Shown here one piece after another: positions 44,411-53,268 of a DNA stretch of 64,000 bases; the first letter of the stretch is position 1; every line of letters starts with the position of its first letter. Origin of the DNA: an uncultured Acetatifactor sp. (GTDB lineage Bacteria; Bacillota; Clostridia; Lachnospirales; Lachnospiraceae); NCBI GenBank assembly GCA_910577035.1, contig CAJTKW010000002.1:53698-117697 (forward strand), in the 5' to 3' direction. The position numbers and the translations under genes are program-made. The notes under the pieces were generated by a model that saw only the letters and a list, made by a program, of their open reading frames with translations, ran no database searches and was not told where the DNA came from.

Positions 44411-45454
44411 ATGGCTAAGACAATTATGGTTACTGGAAATCTGGGGTACATCGGTTCCGTGATGGTTCCCTGGCTGACGGATGAGAAAGGCTACGATGTG
44501 GTAGGCTATGACATTGGTTACTATGAGGACTGCTACTTAAAGCCCGCGCCACAGAAGCTGGTGAAGCAGATCAAAAAGGATGTGCGTGACTGCACACCGG
44601 AGGATTTCGCCGGAATAGACTATGTGATTCATCTTGCAGGACTGTCCAATGATCCGCTGGGAGACTTTGACGAGTCTTTGACCTATGCGATTAACCATGA
44701 GGGCACGATGAAAATTGCAAGGTGCGCAAAAGAGGCCGGTGTGAAGAGGTTTGCATACGCATCGTCCCAAAGCGTTTATGGTATTTCCGATACCAGCAAG
44801 GCTGCGGATGAGGAGAGTCCCAAGAATCCCATTACGGCTTATGCCAAGACAAAATGGATGTGCGAGGGCGAGCTGAAGGAGCTGTGTGATGACAGCTTTA
44901 TCGTGACAATTCTTCGTCCGGCAACTGCTTATGGCGCCAGCCCCAATCTTCGGTGCGATATTGTGTTTAACGGCTTTATGGGATATGCCTATACCAATAA
45001 GCTGATCGAGATCAAAAGTGACGGTACACCGGTCAGGCCCATGTCCCATATCAGAGACATCAGCAATGCCTTTCTGGCAGTGCTTGAGGCACCGGAGGAG
45101 CTTGTAAAGGGAGAAGTATTCAACATCGGTAAGGATGACAACAACTATACAGTCAGGGATCTGGCGGAAATGGCACAGAAGTGTGTACCCGGAAGTGATC
45201 TTACATTTACGGGGGAGCATACGGATCCCAGGAGCTATCGGGTATCGTCAGAAAAGATTCTTACCGTTCTGAAAGATTATTATCATCCTGAGTGGACGAT
45301 TGAGAAAGCGGGTAAGGAGCTGCTGGAATTCTATGACAGTGTCCGTTTCGACAAGGAGACCTTTGAAGGCTGGAAGGTGACAAGGCTTAAGTGCCTGAAG
45401 AAACGGATTGAAGACGGAACCATTGACGGTGAGCTGAGGGTGACTGATAAGTAA
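44411..45454 (+). CDS. NAD-dependent epimerase/dehydratase (SDR)
   Basis: A 347-residue extended SDR with TIMVTGNLGYIGSVMVPWL at the start. YASSQSVYGIS carries the Ser/Thr, and ITAYAKTKWMCEGEL carries Tyr-x3-Lys near residue 150, so the catalytic triad is complete. It resembles UDP-glucose 4-epimerase and CDP-sugar reductase relatives. It could reduce or epimerise the 4-keto group to finish the CDP-linked sugar. ATG 44411 follows AAAGGAGACT 29 bases after the dehydratase gene. The substrate is inferred from context only. Confidence 0.82.
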   Translation: MAKTIMVTGNLGYIGSVMVPWLTDEKGYDVVGYDIGYYEDCYLKPAPQKLVKQIKKDVRDCTPEDFAGIDYVIHLAGLSNDPLGDFDESLTYAINHEGTMKIARCAKEAGVKRFAYASSQSVYGISDTSKAADEESPKNPITAYAKTKWMCEGELKELCDDSFIVTILRPATAYGASPNLRCDIVFNGFMGYAYTNKLIEIKSDGTPVRPMSHIRDISNAFLAVLEAPEELVKGEVFNIGKDDNNYTVRDLAEMAQKCVPGSDLTFTGEHTDPRSYRVSSEKILTVLKDYYHPEWTIEKAGKELLEFYDSVRFDKETFEGWKVTRLKCLKKRIEDGTIDGELRVTDK

Positions 45455-45455
45455 T

Positions 45456-46910
45456 ATGGAACAAATATATGATGTGGTTATTATCGGTGCGGGAGCCGTG
45501 GGATGTACCATAGCAAGGGAGCTTTCACGATATTGTCTCAGCATCCTTGTATTGGAAAAAGAATGTGACGTGGCCTATGGCACCAGCGGGCGTATGTCGG
45601 GAGTGGTTCATGCAGGATTCAATAATAAGCCGGGAACCTTAATGGCAAAATTCTGTGTGGAAGGTAATCGACAGTTTGAATCGAGATGCAGGGAGCTTGA
45701 CATTCCATATAAAAAAACCGGGAAAGTGCTGGTGGCATTCGATGATGATGACATGAACGCATTGGAAGGAATCAAGGCCCGGGGGGAAGAGAACGGATGT
45801 GAAGGATTAAGGATCATTGATGCGGAAGAAATTCACGGCATTGCGCCGGGAGTGGGCGGCATAGGAGGAATGCTTTCCCCCAATACGGCTATATTTGATC
45901 CTTTTACCTATTGTATCGCCCATGCGGAAAATGCCGTGGAAAATGGTGTGGAATTTGTATTTGACAGCGAAGCAACCGCAATGGAAAAGAAAGGCGGTAT
46001 TTTCTGCGTAAATACGCGGAAGGGATTATTTTATGCACGCTTCCTGGTAAATTCCGCCGGCCTGTACAGCGATAAAATATCTGCCATGCTGGGGATTACG
46101 AAATATACCATTTTTCCGTGCAGGGGCGAGTATTTTATCCTGGATAAGGTCGCGGACAAGCTCCTGGATATTCCGGCATACCCTGTGCCCAAGCCGGGTA
46201 TTGGCGGGCTGGGAGTGCATCTTACGCCTACAATTGAAGGAAACTTGATTATTGGGCCCAGTGCGGAATATCTGGAGGACCGGGAAGACTATGCTGCCAC
46301 ACCGGAAATCATGGATAAGCTTTTTGCGGAGGCTAAGGCATTACTGCCTGCGATAGAACGGACACATATTATAGGAAATTATTGTGGGATACGTCCCAAG
46401 CAGGCGCCTCCGGAAGAAGGCGGCTTCAGGGACTTTGTGATCCGGGAAGAGGAAGAATGCCCGGGCCTGATTAATTTAATCGGTATTGAATCCCCTGGCT
46501 TTACGGCAGCAGGGCCGATTGCGGGAATGGTACGGGATCTGCTGGGCCGGCACCTGAAGCTGGAAAAGAAGAATCACTTCAATCCCATTCGTAAGGGAAA
46601 GGTTCGTTTTCGCGAGCTTCCCCAGGAAGAGCAGGAGAAGCTGATTGCAGCGGATCCGGAATATGGTGAGATCATTTGCAGATGCCAGACGGTGACAAAA
46701 AGGGAAATCCGCGATGCCATTGAGAATATGCTTGGGGCCAGAAGCCTTTCTTCCATCAAATATCGTGCATGGTGCATGACAGGGCGGTGCAATGGCGGTT
46801 ATTGCATGAGCAGGATCGTGGATATGCTGGTAAATGATTACCATATCCCCGCAGATGAAATCACTTACCGGGGGAGGGGAAGCGAAATGTTTTCCGGGGA
46901 GGTGAAATGA
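45456..46910 (+). CDS. FAD-dependent oxidoreductase (GlpA-like) with C-terminal [2Fe-2S] domain
   Basis: A 484-residue flavoprotein. The FAD motif VVIIGAGAVGCTIARELSRY is at residues 7-26 and SGRMSGVVHAGFNN near 46; this is the DAO/GlpA fold that oxidises hydroxy substrates such as glycerol-3-phosphate or 2-hydroxy acids. The tail near 410-450 has CRCQTVTKREI and CMTGRCNGGYC, a BFD-type iron-sulfur domain. It overlaps the next flavoprotein gene by 4 bases. In other clostridia the same pair belongs to glycerol metabolism; here it lies inside a sugar operon, so an unusual oxidation of a sugar or glycerol moiety is possible. Confidence 0.8.
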   Translation: MEQIYDVVIIGAGAVGCTIARELSRYCLSILVLEKECDVAYGTSGRMSGVVHAGFNNKPGTLMAKFCVEGNRQFESRCRELDIPYKKTGKVLVAFDDDDMNALEGIKARGEENGCEGLRIIDAEEIHGIAPGVGGIGGMLSPNTAIFDPFTYCIAHAENAVENGVEFVFDSEATAMEKKGGIFCVNTRKGLFYARFLVNSAGLYSDKISAMLGITKYTIFPCRGEYFILDKVADKLLDIPAYPVPKPGIGGLGVHLTPTIEGNLIIGPSAEYLEDREDYAATPEIMDKLFAEAKALLPAIERTHIIGNYCGIRPKQAPPEEGGFRDFVIREEEECPGLINLIGIESPGFTAAGPIAGMVRDLLGRHLKLEKKNHFNPIRKGKVRFRELPQEEQEKLIAADPEYGEIICRCQTVTKREIRDAIENMLGARSLSSIKYRAWCMTGRCNGGYCMSRIVDMLVNDYHIPADEITYRGRGSEMFSGEVK

Positions 46911-48280
46911 TGCGCAGATGTGATGTACTGATCGTGGGAGGAGGTCCCGGCGGGCTGGCAGCGGCCTGCGCCGCGAAAAAGTCCGGCGCGGAAACCGTCA
47001 TCCTGCTGGAGCGTGATTCTCAAGCCGGAGGCATCTTAAATCAATGTATTCATGACGGTTTTGGGCTGATCCGGTATCAGCAGGTCCTTACCGGACCGGA
47101 ATACGCAGACCGTGCAATTAAGGAAGCGGAAGACATGGGGGTTGAGATCCTGACTTCCCGCCATGTGGTGAAAATGTCGGCAGACCGCAGGGTGACGTCA
47201 TACTCTTCTGAAGGCATAGAGGAGTATGACGCAAAGGCCGTCATTCTGGCTACCGGCTGCCGCGAGCGGACCAGGGGGAACATTTCCATTCCCGGAAGCC
47301 GTCCGGCGGGAGTTTTTACTGCAGGTGTGGCTCAGAACCTGATGAATCTGCATAATATCATGATCGGCAGGCGAATTGTAATCCTGGGCTCCGGCGATAT
47401 AGGCCTGATTATGGCAAGGCGGTTTACCCTGGAGGGTGCGAAGGTCCTGGCAATAGCGGAAATTATGCCGGAACCCACAGGTCTTGCCAGAAATGTCAGC
47501 CAATGCGTTTCTGAATTTGGAATCCCGCTCTATGTGCGGACGACGGTGTCTGATATTATAGGAAAGCGAAAGCTGGAAGCAGTGGAATTGTCCGATCTGG
47601 ATGAAAGGGGAAAGATAGTGCCCGGCTCGGCCCGCAGAGTGGAATGTGATGCCTTAGTGCTTTCCGTCGGCCTGATACCCGAAAACGAAGTGGCGCAGAC
47701 CGCAAATATCAGGCTCCTTTCCAATCATGCCGTGGATACGGACAAACATCTGCAAACCTGCATAGAGGGCGTTTTTTCTTGTGGAAACTGCCGGCGCGTG
47801 ATGGATCTGGCAGATTATGTATCGGAACAGGGGGAGATGGCAGGGCGGAACGCAGTCCGCTTTCTAAAGGGAGACCCGATGGAGGTCTGGGACGAAGAAA
47901 AGAGTAATTGTATGAAAAAGGGGTTTCCGGAGAGGGATACGATTACCTGTACGGTATGCCCCAACGGATGTCAGATCAAGTGGGATGAGAACAGCCGGAG
48001 TTATCTGGGAAACGCATGCCCGCGGGGAATGGTTTTTGCGGAGCAGGAGCGGTCTGATCCGAAAAGGAATGTGACGACAACCGTGCCGGTGAAAGGCGAA
48101 AGGCAGTCCCTGCGGCCTGTCCGGACAAAGACGCCGGTCAGCAGGGATGAAGTACTGCAATTGGCGGAAAAGCTGAGGACTATATCGATTTTACCGTCCG
48201 TAAAGAGCGGAGAGACGGTATTCACATATCGGAGCAGGGCAGGAGAAGATATATCTGTGATAACAACGGCAGGGCAATGA
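46907..48280 (+). CDS. NAD(P)/FAD oxidoreductase fused to a DUF1667-like Cys domain
   Basis: A 457-residue protein with CDVLIVGGGPGGLAAACAAK at the start, LATGCRERTRG and a second Rossmann motif IVILGSGDIGLIMARRF near 157. It ends the flavoprotein part with CIEGVFSCGNC. From about residue 345 a Cys-rich domain follows, CTVCPNGCQIKW then LGNACPRGM, matching DUF1667. That domain is usually a separate small protein beside GlpA/GlpB-like flavoproteins. It starts in a 4-base overlap with the GlpA-like gene. Together they probably form one redox complex passing electrons between NAD(P)H and the partner. Confidence 0.8.
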   Translation: MMRRCDVLIVGGGPGGLAAACAAKKSGAETVILLERDSQAGGILNQCIHDGFGLIRYQQVLTGPEYADRAIKEAEDMGVEILTSRHVVKMSADRRVTSYSSEGIEEYDAKAVILATGCRERTRGNISIPGSRPAGVFTAGVAQNLMNLHNIMIGRRIVILGSGDIGLIMARRFTLEGAKVLAIAEIMPEPTGLARNVSQCVSEFGIPLYVRTTVSDIIGKRKLEAVELSDLDERGKIVPGSARRVECDALVLSVGLIPENEVAQTANIRLLSNHAVDTDKHLQTCIEGVFSCGNCRRVMDLADYVSEQGEMAGRNAVRFLKGDPMEVWDEEKSNCMKKGFPERDTITCTVCPNGCQIKWDENSRSYLGNACPRGMVFAEQERSDPKRNVTTTVPVKGERQSLRPVRTKTPVSRDEVLQLAEKLRTISILPSVKSGETVFTYRSRAGEDISVITTAGQ

Positions 48281-48335
48281 GACAGTAATTTATCGGCGTA
48301 CAGGCAGAGGCCTGAGGTGAGAAAGGAGAACGGAA

Positions 48336-50069
48336 GTGACAGTATCGGAATATATCTTTGACTTTTTGCAGAAAAAGGGTGTGAATACGGTTTATATGGT
48401 TTCCGGCAGCTCGGCTATGTGGCTGACAGATGCCCTTAAGAGAAATGAAAAGCTGAAGGCAGTGTGCTGTCAGCATGAGCAGGTCGCGGCTATGGCGGCG
48501 GATGCGGAGGGGAGAGTAAGCGGTATCCCGGGAGTTGCCCTTGTCACCATAGGCCCGGGAGCGACTAATGCCATAACCGGTGTAGCGGGAGCGTATACGG
48601 ATTCTTCTCCCATGTTTGTGCTTTCCGGACAGGCAAATTCCAGAATTTTAAAATACCAGATGGAAACGGGAATACGAACAAAAGGTACCCAGAGCATTAC
48701 CCTGGATCATGTGGCGGGGGGTGTGACAAAGTATTTTGCAGCCGTGCTTGACCCTGCAGATATACGGTATCATATGGAGAAGGCATATCATGAGGCAATG
48801 TGCGGAAGGAAAGGCCCTGTCTGGATCGATGTGCCTGTGGACATACAGAACAGACAGATTCCGGAGGATATGACAGGATATGAGCCGGAAGAGGCTGCAG
48901 AAGACACCGTGGATTGGAACAGGATAAAGGAGCTTGTGGAGGGAGCGGAGAAACCGCTGATATTTGCGGGATACGGCATATTGAGCGCAGGTGTGAGGGA
49001 GGAGCTTCTGGCGTTTGCCGGACGATTTTCCATTCCTGTAGTGACCTCCCGGGGCGGTATAGGCGTGATCCCGTCCACAAACCGGCTTTTTATCGGAAGG
49101 CCCGGAGCCTATGGGGACAGGGCAAGTCACTTCGCCGTACAGGAATGCGATCTGCTTTTGATCCTCGGAAGCAGATTGTCCCAGTCCACTACCGGCTATT
49201 ATCCGGATCATCTTGCCCCGGGGGCTGTGAGGATCCTGGTGGATATAGATGAGAAAGAACTGTCAAAGGGTGATGTGCCTGTGGATCTTTCCATACACAG
49301 GGATTTGAAAGGGTTTCTGGAAGAACTGCTGCTGCTTTCGGCAGACTGGAAGAGCAGTGCCCATACAGAATGGATAGCCCATTGTCATGAAAACAGGGAA
49401 AAGTATCCGGTGGTGGATCCGTCCTATGAGAAGGAGGAAGGCATCAACAGTTATTATTTTACGAAGCTGCTTTCCGAAAATGCACCGGAAGCCGTTTCGG
49501 TAGTGGTGGATACGGGAAGTGTCTGCAATGTGGTGTCCCAATCCTGGCTGTTAAAGGAGAACCAGAAATATCTGATTTCCGGCGGGTTTTCTTCCATGGG
49601 ATTCTGGGCGGCGGCAGTGGGCGCGGCGGCGCACGGAGAGGTCATTGCATTATCCGGAGACGGGGCGACACAGATGAATGTACAGGATTTTGCCACACTT
49701 GCGTATTACAAATTACCGGTGAAGTTATTCATCTATAATAATCACGGATATTTGCTGATCCGGCACAACCAGCATAATTATATGAATGACAGGTTTCTTG
49801 GCGTGGGTCCGGACAGTGGTGTCCCGTCCGTGGATTTTTGTGCAGTCGCCAAAGCTTACGGGCTGCCGGCTGTCAGGATTGAGGCCAAAGAGGGCATAGT
49901 ATCAAAGGTCAGGGAAGTATTTGAAATGGAAGGGCCGGTAATCTGTGAGGTAATGACACAGGAGTTTGGCATTCTGGCGCCCCGTATTGCATCAAAGGTC
50001 ATGCCGGACGGATCCTTAAAGGCAGCGGAATTTGATGATCTGTGGCCCTTTCTGAATGATAAAGACTAA
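48336..50069 (+). CDS. TPP-dependent enzyme, acetolactate synthase family
   Basis: A 577-residue protein with the three-domain layout of acetohydroxyacid synthase. A pyrimidine-binding domain carries the catalytic Glu in VCCQHEQVAAMAADAEGR near 50, and TIGPGATNAITGVAGAY follows. A central domain comes next, then a TPP/Mg domain with ALSGDGATQMNVQDFATLAY and FIYNNHGY near 440-475. No regulatory subunit is nearby. In yersiniose synthesis an AHAS-like enzyme adds a two-carbon unit to a CDP-keto-sugar, so a similar role is attractive here. A decarboxylase role is also possible. ATG 48336 follows GAAAGGAGAACG. Confidence 0.8.
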   Translation: MTVSEYIFDFLQKKGVNTVYMVSGSSAMWLTDALKRNEKLKAVCCQHEQVAAMAADAEGRVSGIPGVALVTIGPGATNAITGVAGAYTDSSPMFVLSGQANSRILKYQMETGIRTKGTQSITLDHVAGGVTKYFAAVLDPADIRYHMEKAYHEAMCGRKGPVWIDVPVDIQNRQIPEDMTGYEPEEAAEDTVDWNRIKELVEGAEKPLIFAGYGILSAGVREELLAFAGRFSIPVVTSRGGIGVIPSTNRLFIGRPGAYGDRASHFAVQECDLLLILGSRLSQSTTGYYPDHLAPGAVRILVDIDEKELSKGDVPVDLSIHRDLKGFLEELLLLSADWKSSAHTEWIAHCHENREKYPVVDPSYEKEEGINSYYFTKLLSENAPEAVSVVVDTGSVCNVVSQSWLLKENQKYLISGGFSSMGFWAAAVGAAAHGEVIALSGDGATQMNVQDFATLAYYKLPVKLFIYNNHGYLLIRHNQHNYMNDRFLGVGPDSGVPSVDFCAVAKAYGLPAVRIEAKEGIVSKVREVFEMEGPVICEVMTQEFGILAPRIASKVMPDGSLKAAEFDDLWPFLNDKD

Positions 50070-50123
50070 CGGAGCAGGGGCATAATAATACAGGACAAAC
50101 AATATCTGCGCGGAGGAATTGTC

Positions 50124-51260
50124 ATGCAATTCAGAGATTTACAAAGACAATATCAAAAATTAAAGCCTGACATTGACCAGGCAGTCGGCAGTGTACTTAC
50201 GGCCGGTAATTTCATCTCCGGGAGCCAGGTAACGGAGTTAGAGAATCAATTGGCAGATTACGTGGGAGCCAGGCATTGTGTTACCTGTGCAAACGGAACG
50301 GATGCCTTGACCCTTGCCCTTATGGTATGGGACATTGGCCCGGGAGACGCCGTATTTGTACCGGACTTCACGTTCTTTGCTTCCGGTGAGACACCGGCTT
50401 ATGAAGGTGCCGCTCCCATATTTGTTGACGTGGAAGAGGACAGCTTTAATCTGTCTCCCGCGTCTTTGGAGGAGGCGGTTATCCGGGTAAGGAAAGAAGG
50501 AAAGCTTACTCCGCGTGTGATCGTGGCAGTAGATCTTTTCGGGCAGCCTGCAGACTATCTGCATATTCGCCGTATCGCGGATAAGTACGGGCTTTTGATC
50601 CTGGAGGACGGGGCCCAGGGCTTTGGCGGGCGGATCGGGGAGAGAAAAGCCTGCAGCTTCGGGGACATCTCCACTACTTCCTTTTTTCCGGCAAAGCCGC
50701 TGGGGTGCTACGGAGACGGAGGAGCGATATTTACAGACAATGACGAATGGGCGGCGCTGCTCCGTTCCTATTGTGTCCATGGAAAGGGGTCGGACAAATA
50801 TGACAATGTCCGTATCGGCAGGAACTCCCGTCTGGACACGCTGCAGGCGGCTGTTCTGCAAATCAAGCTGAAAGCCTTTCAGGAATATGAACTGACGGAG
50901 GTCAACCGGATTGCTGCCCGTTATACGGAAAGCCTGGGGGGAACGGTGAAAACGCCGACAGTCCGGGAGGGATTTTACTCCAGCTGGGCACAGTATTCCG
51001 TGCTTTTGAAAGAGGAAGCGCAAAGAGACGGATTGCAGGCATACCTGAAAGAAAAAGGGATTCCGTCGATGGTGTATTACCCGAAACCGATGAGCAGGCA
51101 GAGTGCGTTCAGTGGCAGGGACTGTGTAAAAGTGGATTTGCCCGTAACGGCGGATTTGTGCCGGAGGGTGCTGGCACTGCCGATTCATCCATATCTGACC
51201 AGCGAAGAGCAGGATCGGGTGATAGAAGAGCTGTTATCCTATTGCCGGATCCGGGAATGA
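50124..51260 (+). CDS. wbpE: DegT-family aminotransferase (WbpE-like)
   Basis: A 378-residue PLP enzyme with MQFRDLQRQYQKLKPDIDQA at the start, a form shared by WbpE/WlbC-type UDP-3-keto-hexuronate aminotransferases. FISGSQVTELENQLADYVGA and CANGTDALTLAL follow. The PLP Asp lies in LILEDGAQGFGG, and the Schiff-base Lys in SFFPAKPLGCYGDGG near 190. Paired with the WbpA- and WbpB-like genes 22 kb upstream in the same operon, it would give a 3-amino uronate. It is the last gene of the operon and is followed by a strong terminator. Confidence 0.85.
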   Translation: MQFRDLQRQYQKLKPDIDQAVGSVLTAGNFISGSQVTELENQLADYVGARHCVTCANGTDALTLALMVWDIGPGDAVFVPDFTFFASGETPAYEGAAPIFVDVEEDSFNLSPASLEEAVIRVRKEGKLTPRVIVAVDLFGQPADYLHIRRIADKYGLLILEDGAQGFGGRIGERKACSFGDISTTSFFPAKPLGCYGDGGAIFTDNDEWAALLRSYCVHGKGSDKYDNVRIGRNSRLDTLQAAVLQIKLKAFQEYELTEVNRIAARYTESLGGTVKTPTVREGFYSSWAQYSVLLKEEAQRDGLQAYLKEKGIPSMVYYPKPMSRQSAFSGRDCVKVDLPVTADLCRRVLALPIHPYLTSEEQDRVIEELLSYCRIRE

Positions 51261-51379
51261 GGACATTTCGGAAAATGTACTATGTAGATCTTGTTTCTAA
51301 GCAGGATTAAAAAGCGGATTTCAGGTGAAACATTAGGCGAATGCGTGTCCGGAGTCCGCTTGGAGGCGCAGCCTCCTAT

Positions 51380-51428
51380 AAGAAAAGCCCGGCCTATGCT
51401 GAACAGGTGCATATGCCGGGCTTTTCTT
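51380..51428. terminator. Strong bidirectional terminator between convergent genes
   Basis: AAGAAAAGCCCGGC (51380-51393) and GCCGGGCTTTTCTT (51415-51428) form a perfect 14-bp stem, extended inside by TATGC/GCATA. A-rich and T-rich flanks allow termination in both directions. It ends the 30-kb plus-strand operon and the minus-strand co-polymerase gene. Confidence 0.88.
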
Positions 51429-51462
51429 TATTCTTTTACTATCTTTTACTCTATTACTTTTT

Positions 51463-52914
51463 TTACGCCGGGATGCCGTCTACTCCCAGTACGATCACTC
51501 CCAGTACCTCTTTTTTCCATGCTTTCAGTTCTTCCAGTTCCCGTTCAATCTGCGAATAGGAGCTTACTTCCTGCTTTTCCACCAGGATGACGTAATCCGC
51601 CCCGGTCACTGCCGAGACAGCGGTGGGATTCTGCAGGATATTCGGAACGCTGTCGGCTGAGAATCCATTTTCCCATTTCATGCCGGAAAGAAGAGCCTTG
51701 ATGTCCTCTTCCGCTACACTTCCTGTGAAAGCGAGCTTTATGGTCTCCGGTTTTGTATTTTTCCCGTCACCTTTTTCTGCAGTGCGTGCCGTCAGCTCTG
51801 CACAGATACTTTGTGCCGCCAATGCGACGAGCTGTTCGGATTCGCTTTCCCTAACGGTCAATCCCCCCATCTTCGCAAAGCCCCGGTCAATCCAGCCCCA
51901 GGCACGCTTCTTTCTTGTCCGGGGAATCTGGGCAATCATACGGAGGCCAAAGCGCCCCTTCAGGTCCTGTGCCGCCTGTACCTTGTCCGACAGGATGGAA
52001 CGGAAGGCAATAAATGCAGCAACAAGTACCGCGACTATGATAAAGCCCAGAATCATCTTCTTCAGAGAGTCCTTTGCAATTGCGGACTGTTCATATTCCT
52101 TCTCGGGCTTTGGAGAGAGCCTCCATTCTGTCAGGTCATCCAGCTTTTCTTTTGTATTGACACTTAAATCCGATACATATTGGCGGTTGCTTTTCTGCCA
52201 GGCATCCAGGTCAAGGTTTACGGTCTCGTAGATTGACTGGTTGAGGGAGTTGAGTTCGTGGTCCCCGATGGCTGTCAGGATTTCCTCCCGTTTGGAATAA
52301 ATTCCTTCCAGGGCGTAATCCAGAACCTCCCTGCAGGACTGTTCGTCCACACCCCGAATGCGCAGCGTAACCATGCGGGTGTCATAACTTGAAGAGAAGG
52401 AAAAAATTTCCTGAAGATAACGCATCTCAATTTTCTCTGTCAGGCGATCAAGAATATCCTGATACATTTCGCCGTTCTGCATGTATGTGAGGTAAGACTG
52501 CAGAACACGGCCTGATAAATCAATATCCTGATAAGTACTTCCCGGCTGAATCTTATAATCCGTTGAAACATAGAGCTGTACGGACGCGTTAAATTCACGG
52601 AACGGATTAATCTGCATCAGGATGGAGGCATCGTTATAGGTTTCCTGCTGCGTCCGCATTTCCTCCAGGTTCTCAATCTCACGTTTCAGGCTTTCGCCTT
52701 CGGCTTCATATGCGGTAAGCTCACGGTTATAGTCCATTTTTGCACTTTCCAGCTTCTCCGGGGTAGATAATTGTATCTCTTTCAGCGCAAAATTACCTGC
52801 TCCGACCGCGATTGCGACTACAAGGGCAATGATAAAGCACTTCCGCCAGTCACGGAGAACTCGGTAAAATACTCTCTGCAGGCTGATTTCCTGCTCATAG
52901 GTCTGTTCGTTCAT
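51463..52914 (-). CDS. Wzz-like chain-length regulator with degenerate kinase-like domain
   Basis: The 483-residue protein has one helix near residues 28-48, an extracytoplasmic region with long coiled-coil stretches (about 60-100 and 215-250), and a second helix near 280-300. A cytoplasmic tail of about 180 residues follows. The tail contains LAAQSICAEL, ILQNPTAVSAVTGADYVILV and EVLGVIVLGVD, matching the later part of a BY-kinase fold, but no Walker A or Tyr cluster. I start it at the ATG ending 52914, since GAGGAG lies just upstream; 24 further in-frame residues carry no family feature. It has its own promoter on the minus strand. Confidence 0.8.
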   Translation of the reverse strand: MNEQTYEQEISLQRVFYRVLRDWRKCFIIALVVAIAVGAGNFALKEIQLSTPEKLESAKMDYNRELTAYEAEGESLKREIENLEEMRTQQETYNDASILMQINPFREFNASVQLYVSTDYKIQPGSTYQDIDLSGRVLQSYLTYMQNGEMYQDILDRLTEKIEMRYLQEIFSFSSSYDTRMVTLRIRGVDEQSCREVLDYALEGIYSKREEILTAIGDHELNSLNQSIYETVNLDLDAWQKSNRQYVSDLSVNTKEKLDDLTEWRLSPKPEKEYEQSAIAKDSLKKMILGFIIVAVLVAAFIAFRSILSDKVQAAQDLKGRFGLRMIAQIPRTRKKRAWGWIDRGFAKMGGLTVRESESEQLVALAAQSICAELTARTAEKGDGKNTKPETIKLAFTGSVAEEDIKALLSGMKWENGFSADSVPNILQNPTAVSAVTGADYVILVEKQEVSSYSQIERELEELKAWKKEVLGVIVLGVDGIPA

Positions 52915-53006
52915 TCTTGATCTCCTCTCTGCTCTTTCCTTCTTGCTATCTATGATAAATCTACTGGCATTAAGAAATATGGTCAAAACGCCCCACTATG
53001 TATCTG

Positions 53007-53035
53007 AATATATCTGCCGATGTCGTTTTTGTCAA
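53007..53035 (-). promoter_or_regulatory. Promoter of the minus-strand Wzz-like gene
   Basis: Read on the minus strand, TTGACA (53030-53035), a 17-base spacer and TATATT (53007-53012) form a near-consensus vegetative promoter. It lies about 90 bases upstream of the start codon. Confidence 0.75.
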
Positions 53036-53122
53036 GCAATATTTTTACCCGAAGTACTTTTGGATAGTCAAGCCATGCCGATTAGTGTCAATATATATTC
53101 CGCCGGCTTATGTATGGCTTGT

Positions 53123-53150
53123 AACAGTTCGGTGTCCTGTCTGAACTGTT
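53123..53150. repeat. Inverted repeat upstream of the serine recombinase
   Basis: AACAGTTC (53123-53130) and GAACTGTT (53143-53150) are perfect 8-base inverted copies 12 bases apart. They stand between the divergent promoters of the Wzz-like gene and the recombinase. They could be a recombinase site, an operator or a transcript hairpin. The rest of the 354-base gap holds only the promoters. Confidence 0.5.
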
Positions 53151-53158
53151 GCAATGAC

Positions 53159-53186
53159 TTGGCTGAGCCGGAACCTTTTGTACAAT
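53159..53186 (+). promoter_or_regulatory. Promoter candidate for the recombinase
   Basis: TTGGCT (53159-53164), a 16-base spacer and TACAAT (53181-53186) make a fair vegetative promoter about 80 bases before the recombinase ATG. Confidence 0.4.
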
Positions 53187-53268
53187 GGAACTGTCAGAAG
53201 GTATGCAGAAGCACCGGACGGAAGGAAGGTGTACTGCGGATAATCATATTGCTAAGGAGGAAAACGGA

